Part shown: positions 28,007 through 34,614 of the stretch, piece after piece
Layout of the letters: each line of letters starts with the position of its first letter
How positions within the stretch are numbered: the first letter of the stretch is position 1
Translations under genes and position numbers: made by a program
NCBI RefSeq assembly: GCF_025354735.1
Contig: NZ_JANXMI010000279.1
Span: 1 to 40,091, forward strand
Origin: Rugamonas sp.
GTDB lineage: Bacteria; Pseudomonadota; Gammaproteobacteria; Burkholderiales; Burkholderiaceae_D
DNA: 40,091 nt
Reading direction: 5' to 3'
Notes under the pieces: generated by a model
Told to the model about the DNA's origin: nothing
What the model saw: only the letters and a program-made list of their open reading frames with translations
Database searches by the model: none

Positions 28007-28477
28007 TTACTTCGCGCGGCGGCGCGCCAGCCAGGCGGCGGCCAGTCCCAGGGCGACCAGCGCGATCGAAGATGGTTCCGGCACCGATGTCCGGGCGACG
28101 GTGGTCACCACATCCGTGGTATCGAGCAGGTTGACCGACAGGAGCCCGTGCTCAAACGAGACATAGGCGAAATTGCGCAATCCCCAGCCCGACGCGTCGT
28201 GATTCCAGATATTTTTCGCGATGTTATAACTGCCGAAATCGGATACCTGCGCCAGGCTGAAATCGTAGCCCCCTGGAATTTCGTAGGAGAACGCGGTGAG
28301 TTCGTTCTTGGAGAGGATGCCGTCCGCATTGCTGTCGAAGCCGGTGAACTGCCCGTACGCGGCCACAAAATTATCGACAGTCACTGAATAATTGATGACG
28401 GTGGCACTGGCGCCGTGGGCGAAACAGCACAGCGTCAGCGCGGACAAAAGTTTGGCGGCGAATTTCTGGATGGTCAT
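28007..28477 (-). CDS. PEP-CTERM sorted exported protein with EF-hand loop
   Basis: 156 aa. Signal peptide at about residues 1-25 (LLSALTLCCFAHGASA). The C-terminus (132-156) is the PEP-CTERM tripartite signal: VPEP, a hydrophobic helix, then ARRRAK, recognised by exosortase for cleavage and release to the surface. Residues 48-59 (DSNADGILSKNE) are a full EF-hand calcium loop: Asp48, Asn50, Asp52, Ser56, Glu59. AGGGAAA precedes the ATG, and a sigma-54 promoter lies about 40-58 bases upstream. With prsT in the same window it supports an active PEP-CTERM system. Confidence 0.9.
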   Translation of the reverse strand: MTIQKFAAKLLSALTLCCFAHGASATVINYSVTVDNFVAAYGQFTGFDSNADGILSKNELTAFSYEIPGGYDFSLAQVSDFGSYNIAKNIWNHDASGWGLRNFAYVSFEHGLLSVNLLDTTDVVTTVARTSVPEPSSIALVALGLAAAWLARRRAK

Positions 28478-28517
28478 TTTATTTTCCCTGAGAATAATTA
28501 TCTTTCATGCGAGTAAT

Positions 28518-28535
28518 AAGCAATTAATGTGCCAA
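28518..28535 (-). promoter_or_regulatory. Sigma-54 (RpoN) promoter of the PEP-CTERM gene
   Basis: On the reverse strand: TTGGCACATTAATTGCTT. TGGCAC and TTGC are correctly spaced (GG and GC ten bases apart), near-perfect to the -24/-12 consensus. The expected start is near 28508, leaving a leader of about 31 bases. Confidence 0.85.
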
Positions 28536-28579
28536 TTTGGCAAGATCCATATTTATCAAGCACTTACGAAATATTGAAA

Positions 28580-28616
28580 ATTGTCAGCGTGGAAAAGTGT
28601 AAAGTTTTCCGACAAT
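28580..28616. promoter_or_regulatory. Bipartite inverted repeat, candidate enhancer-binding-protein site
   Basis: ATTGTC (28580-28585) and GGAAAA (28591-28596) are mirrored by TTTTCC (28605-28610) and GACAAT (28611-28616). It is about 70-110 bases upstream of the predicted sigma-54 start, where a PrsR-type activator would bind. It could alternatively fold as a hairpin. Confidence 0.45.
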
Positions 28617-28737
28617 AATCGACCGAGTACCGACATGCTAGTTACCACTGGGAAACAAGTCCCGTCGATGGCGATAAAAACTGAAAAAAAGTACAATTCG
28701 GTCAATTCCGAAATGCTAATATTGCTACCATTCCGCA

Positions 28738-28754
28738 TTGGCGCACTGTCGGCG
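28738..28754 (+). promoter_or_regulatory. Weak sigma-54-like element facing the deacetylase operon
   Basis: TTGGCGCACTGTCGGCG has GG and GC ten bases apart and a good TGGC half, but CGGC instead of TTGC at -12. The predicted start near 28765 would precede ATG 28802 by about 37 bases. Confidence 0.3.
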
Positions 28755-28801
28755 CATTTTCGCCTGTGCACAGGCAACGGTAGAACAGGATTCGAGCGCG
28801 T

Positions 28802-28930
28802 ATGGCCACTTTGGTTCACGATTTCATCTTCCACAGCGCGCTGCGCGCCCGCCGGGCCGCGGCCCTGATCGGCGGCGCGCGGCCGCATGGTGAGGAACCG
28901 TGCGGTCTGCGGCGCGAACGGACGGCATGA
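28802..28930 (+). CDS. Short ORF coupled to the deacetylase, possible AMP-ligase remnant
   Basis: A 42-aa frame from ATG 28802 whose TGA overlaps the next gene's ATG (ATGA at 28927). The opening MATLVHDFIFHSALRARRAA resembles the first residues of acyl-CoA/AMP ligases, such as those associated with exosortase A loci. The rest does not. It could be the leftover head of a deleted ligase or a leader peptide that aids translation of the deacetylase. The ribosome site is weak. Confidence 0.35.
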   Translation: MATLVHDFIFHSALRARRAAALIGGARPHGEEPCGLRRERTA

Positions 28931-29976
28931 TGGCGACCCGCGTTTGCATCACCGTCGACACTGAGTTCAGCATCGGCGGCGCCTTTGCCGACGCCGACCG
29001 CACGCCCGTGGGCGAGCCGCTGGTGTGGTGCGACGTCGGCGGCCGCTCGCAGGGCTTGGGCTTTTTGCTGGAGCAGTTCCAGCGCAGCCAGATCCCGGCC
29101 ACCTTTTTCGTCGAGGCGCTGCAACAGCAGTATTTCCGCCACGATCCCATGGGCGCCATCGCGCGCCGCATCCACGCCGAGGGCCACGACGTGCAGCTGC
29201 ACGCCCATCCGTGCTGGTCGGTGTTCCGTCACTCGGACTGGCGCGAGCGCGTGCGTCAGCAGCCGCGCCAGGACGATTTCCACGGCCGCGACGAGGATTC
29301 CTCGCTCGAACTGATCCGCGAGGGACTGGCCACCTTCGGCGGCTGGGACGTGCCGGCGCCGACCGTGTTCCGCAGCGGCAGCCTCCAGCATGACGACTCG
29401 ATGTACCGGGCGCTGGCGCGGTCCGGCATGCCTTACAGTTCCAGCGTCGGCGTCGCCATGTTCGACAGCGGCGACGAGCGCTACCGGCTCTACAGCGGCA
29501 TGCACCGCCGCCACGGCGTCGTCGAATTCCCCGTGCTGACCTTCGAGGACTGGCGCTTCGGCGTGCGCAGCCACCGCAAGGTGCTGACCATTTCCGGCAC
29601 CAGCTTCGCCGAGACGCGGTTGCTGCTGGAACGCGCCCACGCGGCCCAACTGCCGCTGGTCGTCGTGCTGACCCATCCGTTCGAATACGTGCAGTGCCGC
29701 GACCACGGCCGCAGCCCGGCCCGGACCCACGGCGTCAACCAGGAGCGGCTGACGCAGTTATGCCGGTATCTGGACGGCGAACGGGGGCACTTCCTGCCGT
29801 GTACGCTCGGCGGCGCCGCGCCGGTGCTGGCCGCCGCCGTCGATACGGCCGCCGTGGACGCCGACAACCTGCTGCTGCAAGGCTCGTCCTGGCGCAGCCT
29901 GCACCGCATGGCGACGCAAGTGACTTACGACCGCTACGGCGCGCTGGCCTTGCAGCGCCTGGAGCGTGCCGCTTGA
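28927..29976 (+). CDS. Polysaccharide deacetylase-like (NodB fold) protein
   Basis: 349 aa from ATG 28927, which overlaps the preceding short frame's stop. The NodB-type start TRVCITVDTEFSIGG has the catalytic/metal Asp-Thr-Glu. IPATFFVEALQQQYF and GHDVQLHAHPCW supply the metal His pair, and PTVFRSGSLQ the Arg motif. No signal peptide, so it probably acts in the cytoplasm on a lipid- or nucleotide-linked sugar. The family removes N- or O-acetyl groups; some members are involved in surface polysaccharide or capsule synthesis. The next gene begins at its stop, marking the start of a four-gene coupled set. Confidence 0.8.
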   Translation: MMATRVCITVDTEFSIGGAFADADRTPVGEPLVWCDVGGRSQGLGFLLEQFQRSQIPATFFVEALQQQYFRHDPMGAIARRIHAEGHDVQLHAHPCWSVFRHSDWRERVRQQPRQDDFHGRDEDSSLELIREGLATFGGWDVPAPTVFRSGSLQHDDSMYRALARSGMPYSSSVGVAMFDSGDERYRLYSGMHRRHGVVEFPVLTFEDWRFGVRSHRKVLTISGTSFAETRLLLERAHAAQLPLVVVLTHPFEYVQCRDHGRSPARTHGVNQERLTQLCRYLDGERGHFLPCTLGGAAPVLAAAVDTAAVDADNLLLQGSSWRSLHRMATQVTYDRYGALALQRLERAA

Positions 29977-30560
29977 AGGCCGCGATCGACCGCCGTTTCG
30001 GCACCTGGCGCGGCCTGGCCCGCCTGGCGCTGGCCTACGCCGAATTGCTGAGCGGACGCCTGCTGCGCTTCCGCCTGCGCCATCCCGAACGGGTGCGGCG
30101 CGTGGTCTTCGTTTGCCTCGGCAACATCTGCCGCAGCGCCTACGCCGAGCAAGCGGCCCACGCCGTCGGCCTGAACGTGGTCTCGGTCGGACTGTCGACG
30201 ACGACCGGCGCGGCGTCGCCGGTCTCGGCGACGGCGGCGGCGGCGCGGCGCGGCGCCCACATGACGGCCCACCGCGCCTGCGACTGGAGCGATTACGAAG
30301 TGCGCTCCGGCGACCTGCTGCTGGTGATGGAAATCCGCCAGGCCCATGCCGTGCGCCGGCGCCTCGGCCCGCGCGACGACGTGCAGGTCGGCCTGCTGGG
30401 CATGTGGTGCGCGCCGCCGCTGCCGCACCTGCACGACCCCTTCGAATTGAGCGACGGCTATTTCGACAGCTGCTTCGCGCGCGTGCAGCAGGCCGTCGGC
30501 CGGCTGGCGCTGGCGCTGCCGAACGCGCGCCTGGCCCGGCTGCGCGGGGAGGGCGGATGA
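29973..30560 (+). CDS. Low-molecular-weight protein tyrosine phosphatase family protein, TTG start
   Basis: 195 aa. The start is TTG 29973, overlapping the previous stop (TTGA), with GGAG at 29961-29964 eight bases upstream. No ATG or GTG gives a full domain with such a site. The P-loop is VCLGNICRS with Cys48 and Arg54, and the general acid lies in HLHDPFELSDGYF. In polysaccharide loci such phosphatases (Wzb type) reset tyrosine kinases that control polymer export. No Wzc kinase is nearby. The first 40 residues are a basic amphipathic extension not typical of Wzb. Confidence 0.85.
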   Translation: MKAAIDRRFGTWRGLARLALAYAELLSGRLLRFRLRHPERVRRVVFVCLGNICRSAYAEQAAHAVGLNVVSVGLSTTTGAASPVSATAAAARRGAHMTAHRACDWSDYEVRSGDLLLVMEIRQAHAVRRRLGPRDDVQVGLLGMWCAPPLPHLHDPFELSDGYFDSCFARVQQAVGRLALALPNARLARLRGEGG

Positions 30561-31693
30561 AAAAGGAATTCTCGCTCTACCTGGACCTGATGCGCTTCGT
30601 GGCCGCCGTGCTGGTGGTGATCTACCACTCCAATTCGCGCCTGCTGAGCGTGGCCCACCTGCCGTTCAGCAACCACGGCCACGCCGCCGTCATCGTCTTC
30701 TTCGTGCTGTCGGGCTACGTCATCGCCCACATCACGGCCCAGCGCGAAAACACGCCGCTGGAATACTGGTCCAGCCGGCTGGCCCGCTTTTATTCGCTGG
30801 CGCTGCCGGTGGTGCTGCTCTGTCCGCTGCTCGACCATTTCGGCCGCGCCCTCGCGCCCGCCTTCTACGAGGGGCGCGGCACGCCCGACCTGATCTGGCT
30901 GCGCATGCTCACCAGCCTGAGCTTCCTGAACGAGGTGTGGACGGTATCGATCATGTCGTTCTCGAACACGCCGTACTGGTCGCTGTGCTACGAGATGTGG
31001 TACTACATCGGCTTCGCCATCGTCATCTTCACCCGCGGCCGCAGCCGTGCGACGCTGCTGGCCGCCGTGGCGCTGCTGCTGGGGCCGAAGATCCTCCTGC
31101 TGGCGCCGGTCTGGGCCCTGGGCGTCGTGCTGCAACGCTGGCAATGGCTGCAACGCTTGCCGCCGCTGCCGGGCGCGCTGCTGTGGATCGCCTCCTTCGC
31201 CGCCTACGCCGGCTTCCAGGCGGCCGGCCTGACCGACGTCGGCGCCGACCTGCTGGGCCGCATCGTCGGCCCCTATTGGCTGCGCCAGCTGGCGTTCTCC
31301 AAGTTCGTCATCACCGACTATCCGCTGGCGTTGATCGTGGCCGCCAATTTCGCCGGCGCGCGCGCCATGGCGCCGATGCTGGGGCCGTGGCTGTTGCCGC
31401 TGGCGCGGCCGATACGCTGGCTGTCGAGCTACACGTTTTCGCTGTACATCATGCACCAGCCGCTGCTGCAGTTTTACAGCGCCGCCATCAACGGCGACCC
31501 GCGCGGCCCGCTGTTTTACTGCGAAACGATGGCGGCCACGCTGCTGACCGTGTGGGCCGCCGGCACGCTGACCGAACACCGGCGCGGCGCGTTGCGGCGC
31601 CGCATACACGGCTGGCTGGCGGCGCTGTTCGGCAGCCGCTGGTGGCAACGGCGCGTCAGCGGGCCGCTGGGCGCGCGGGCGGTACAGGGTTAA
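30557..31693 (+). CDS. Acyltransferase-3 family membrane protein
   Basis: 378 aa; ATG overlaps the phosphatase stop (ATGA), with GGGGAGGG upstream. It has about ten membrane helices. The family signature is at the N-terminus: YLDLMRFVAAVLVVIYHSNS (His23 likely catalytic), then VIVFFVLSGYVIAH and YWSSRLARFYSLALP. These enzymes move acetyl or other acyl groups across the membrane onto sugars, as OafA does. In this operon it may acylate the sugar exposed by the deacetylase. Confidence 0.87.
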   Translation: MKKEFSLYLDLMRFVAAVLVVIYHSNSRLLSVAHLPFSNHGHAAVIVFFVLSGYVIAHITAQRENTPLEYWSSRLARFYSLALPVVLLCPLLDHFGRALAPAFYEGRGTPDLIWLRMLTSLSFLNEVWTVSIMSFSNTPYWSLCYEMWYYIGFAIVIFTRGRSRATLLAAVALLLGPKILLLAPVWALGVVLQRWQWLQRLPPLPGALLWIASFAAYAGFQAAGLTDVGADLLGRIVGPYWLRQLAFSKFVITDYPLALIVAANFAGARAMAPMLGPWLLPLARPIRWLSSYTFSLYIMHQPLLQFYSAAINGDPRGPLFYCETMAATLLTVWAAGTLTEHRRGALRRRIHGWLAALFGSRWWQRRVSGPLGARAVQG

Positions 31694-32901
31694 TGGCGAT
31701 GCCGCTGCCTGTCGTCGTGCTTGGCATCGATACGCCGATCGGACTGACCATCATCCGCGACCTCGGCCGCCACGGCGTGCCGGTCTACGGCATCGCCCGC
31801 AGCCGCGCCGCGCCGGGCTTGTCGTCGCGCTACCTGCGCCAGGGCCTGATGCGGGCCGCGGACGAGGAGGGCATCATCGCGCAATTGCTGGAGCTGGGCG
31901 CGCGGCTGGGCCCGGCCTGCCTGTACGCGATCTCCGAAAGCGACATCATGATGCTCAACCGCCACCGCGCGCGGCTGGAGCGCTGCTACCGCATGCTGCT
32001 GCCGGACGCCGCCCGCATGGAGATCGTGCTCGACAAGGAACGCACCTACGAAGCCGCCGCCCGCGTCGGCGTGCGGGTGCCGCGCACCGCGCATCCGGAC
32101 TCGTTCGACGCCGTGCGCGCCGCCGCCGATACCCTGCGCTTTCCGGTCGTGCTGAAATGGTCCGATCCGAACGGCGTGGTGCGGCTGCTGGAGGGCGCCG
32201 GCCTGGCCCTCGACAAGGCGCGCTACTGCCAGGACGCCGACGAGCTGCTGCGCTACCTGGCGCCGTACCAGGCCGTCGGCCGCTATCCGCTGATCCAGGA
32301 ATATTGCCCCGGCTACGGCCTGGGCCAGTTCGTGCTGATGCGCGACGGCGTGGCCCACTGCACCTTCCAGCACCGCCGCGTGCACGAATGGCCGCCCGAA
32401 GGCGGCGTGTCGACGCTGTGCGAAACGGTGGGGCTGGAACAGCACGGCGAGCTGATGCTGCGCTCGGTGGCGCTGCTGCGCGCGCTGCGCTGGGAAGGCA
32501 TCGCGATGGTGGAATACCGGCACGATCCGCTGACCGGCGAATCGGCGCTGATGGAAATCAACGGCCGCTTCTGGGGCAGCCTGCCGCTGGCCTATCACGC
32601 CGGCGTCAGTTTCCCCTGGATGTTGTACCGTTTGCAGGGACTGGACCAGTCCGTCACGCAAACCGCGTATGTGGGCGGCATCCAGTGCCGCTTCATGATC
32701 GCGGAAACCAAGCGCCTGCTGCGCCTGCTGTTCCAGCAAAAGAAGGTGACGGACCGGCAGCTGCGCTGGAACCGTGGCGCCGAGCTGTTCGGCTACCTGC
32801 GCGATTTCCTGCGGCCGAACATGCACTATTTCGTGTTTGAGTGGCGCGATCCCATGCCGCTCCTGCGCGACCTGTGGGCGGTGGCGCGCCGCCGGGGCTG
32901 A
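31693..32901 (+). CDS. ATP-grasp carboxylate-amine ligase-like protein
   Basis: 402 aa; ATG 31693 overlaps the acyltransferase stop (TAATG), and ATG 31699 (MPLPVVVLG) has better distance to CAGGG. It has an N-terminal Rossmann-like pre-ATP domain (VVVLGIDTPIGLTIIRDLGR), an ATP-grasp core with RFPVVLKWSDP-type lysine and QEYCPGYGLGQFVLM, and the metal-binding ALMEINGRFWGSLPLA with Glu and Asn. ATP-grasp ligases join a carboxylate to an amine or thiol through an acyl-phosphate. It is last in the coupled operon and probably attaches an amino acid or acid to the sugar intermediate; inferred. Confidence 0.85.
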   Translation: MAMPLPVVVLGIDTPIGLTIIRDLGRHGVPVYGIARSRAAPGLSSRYLRQGLMRAADEEGIIAQLLELGARLGPACLYAISESDIMMLNRHRARLERCYRMLLPDAARMEIVLDKERTYEAAARVGVRVPRTAHPDSFDAVRAAADTLRFPVVLKWSDPNGVVRLLEGAGLALDKARYCQDADELLRYLAPYQAVGRYPLIQEYCPGYGLGQFVLMRDGVAHCTFQHRRVHEWPPEGGVSTLCETVGLEQHGELMLRSVALLRALRWEGIAMVEYRHDPLTGESALMEINGRFWGSLPLAYHAGVSFPWMLYRLQGLDQSVTQTAYVGGIQCRFMIAETKRLLRLLFQQKKVTDRQLRWNRGAELFGYLRDFLRPNMHYFVFEWRDPMPLLRDLWAVARRRG

Positions 32902-33564
32902 TGTCCCAGACGCGCTGAATTCGCTGCGCAACAGCACACTAGGCGCCTGCACGGCCCAGCCCGCATCTATCCCGCACCGCCGCACTAGCTAATCCTTCCG
33001 TCCGGGAGGTGTTGCCCCACATCCCAATCCAGCTCGTCGGCGCCTACGCCGGCGTACCCCATTTCGTCCGTCGACCACCATGGCGACCGTGATTCCCGGT
33101 CCACATCCGGCCGCTTGCAAGATTCTGTATCTCATCGAATGTTTCAAATAGGCGAAGGGGCGGGCAATCGCTCACGCATAAAGTTCATCGGTCCAATGCT
33201 GGATAAGCCGCTAGTTGAATTAAGTAAATAATTTCTATTAAAATATTTTTTGTCGTTTAATTGGAACAAATAAAAATATTTCATATGGATTAAATTGTGC
33301 AGCGCAGCTAACGAGTATTATAAATTTAACGTTGAATTAAAAAAAATATTTTCATTTGAAACTATTTCCTATTAAAAATATTTAAGTGTTTGAATTTAAA
33401 CACATATTTGAAATACATACCACCAATTTCCCAATGGAAAATAATTCCTGTGTTTGTGCGATGCACAAGAAATATTAATTTAATAGATTGCAGGTATTAT
33501 TTCTTATCTTTAATAATTTTGATTTTTATTGCTTTGACATGCTGAAATTCCGGAGGGAATGAAT
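32902..33564. other. AT-rich intergenic regulatory block
   Basis: No gene. The first 290 bases are ordinary, but about 33190-33550 is strikingly AT-rich against the GC-rich background, with repeated AATATTT/TAAAAATATT strings. It immediately precedes the adenylation fragment and the giant synthase, so it probably holds their promoter. Several -10-like hexamers occur, too many to choose one. Confidence 0.7.
33386..33403. repeat. Inverted repeat GTGTTT-N6-AAACAC in the AT-rich block
   Basis: GTGTTT (33386-33391), GAATTT, AAACAC (33398-33403): a perfect dyad about 160-180 bases before the adenylation-fragment start. It could be an operator for a dimeric regulator. Confidence 0.4.
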
Positions 33565-34599
33565 ATGCATACAGAATTTGAATCGGTCATCAGTAATTAC
33601 TGTGCCGATAGCATAGAGCTCGATACACAAACCCGATATTGCCGCGTACTAAAGGACGCCGGCGCGTATGCCTCGAATGGCGGCGCCCATGGCGCGGCCC
33701 CGCTGGGGACGGTGGATCATCCGGTGCTCAGCACATTCACCCTGCAACGTAGATTCGAGGTATTGGCACAGACCAACCCAGGCGCGGCGGCGATAAAGAG
33801 TGGCGCGATCAAACTCACTTACGGCGAGCTCGATGCGCAGGCCGACGGCCTGGCCGTCTTGCTGCAGCGGCGCGGCGTCCGCTCCGGCAGCGTGGTGGCG
33901 GTGTGCATGGCGCCCTCGATCTCTCTGCCGCGTGCCGTGCTCGCCGTGCTCAAGGCCGGCGCCGCCTGCCTCATGCTGGACCCGGCGCAAAAAACGGCGC
34001 AATTGAGCGCCGCGCTGCGCGAACGGGAGGCCATGTTGGTGTTGACGGCGGCCGATGCCACGCCTTTGTCGATCCAGCCCGCGCAGGAGATACGCTGTAC
34101 GGAAGATGGCGGCGGACTGCCGTTCGCGTGGCCGGACGAGTATCCGACCCACCGCCTGTCGCCGGCCTACGCCCAGCGCAACCACCCCGATGGCCCAGGG
34201 GCCGGCTTCGGCAGCCATCTTTCGGTGACGGAACAGTTGTTGGCGATCCAATCGATGAGCCCCATCCGTCCAGGCGAGGCGGTCATGCAGTGCTCCGAGG
34301 CCACGCCGACGGCCTTTCCCTGGGGCGTAGTCTGGGCCCTGTCTTATGGCGCCACCGTGCTGATCGCGGCGCCCGGCGAGACCGCCGATGCCTATTATCT
34401 GCGTCAACTCATCCTGCGCGAACACATCACGGCCATGCCGGCGGTGCCGGCCTTGCTGGCGCTGCTCGAGCGCGCCTCCGAATACGGCGACCTCGGCCCT
34501 CTGCGCACACTGTTTTGCGCCCACGCCTGCGCACCGGGACGGGGCCTTGTGCCTGGCGGCATCCTGGCGGGTGTCGATAACCATTGCCATTCCAACTAG
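33565..34599 (+). CDS. Truncated NRPS-type adenylation domain protein
   Basis: 344 aa when started at ATG 33565, where GGAGG (33552-33556) has a spacing of 8; ATG 33559 is too close. It matches the N-terminal half of an amino-acid adenylation domain: motif A1 LTYGEL, A2 LKAGAACLMLDP, and the later VMQCSEATPTAFPWGVVWAL and MPAVPALLALLERASEYGDL segments. The A3 loop that binds ATP phosphate (SGTTG-like) is missing, and the protein stops before A5-A10. It therefore cannot be a normal adenylation enzyme: a decayed gene or a regulatory or scaffold remnant. The frame is intact, and it ends 15 bases before the synthase, so it is co-transcribed. Confidence 0.7.
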   Translation: MHTEFESVISNYCADSIELDTQTRYCRVLKDAGAYASNGGAHGAAPLGTVDHPVLSTFTLQRRFEVLAQTNPGAAAIKSGAIKLTYGELDAQADGLAVLLQRRGVRSGSVVAVCMAPSISLPRAVLAVLKAGAACLMLDPAQKTAQLSAALREREAMLVLTAADATPLSIQPAQEIRCTEDGGGLPFAWPDEYPTHRLSPAYAQRNHPDGPGAGFGSHLSVTEQLLAIQSMSPIRPGEAVMQCSEATPTAFPWGVVWALSYGATVLIAAPGETADAYYLRQLILREHITAMPAVPALLALLERASEYGDLGPLRTLFCAHACAPGRGLVPGGILAGVDNHCHSN

Positions 34600-34614
34600 G
34601 GAGCTCCCACGATC

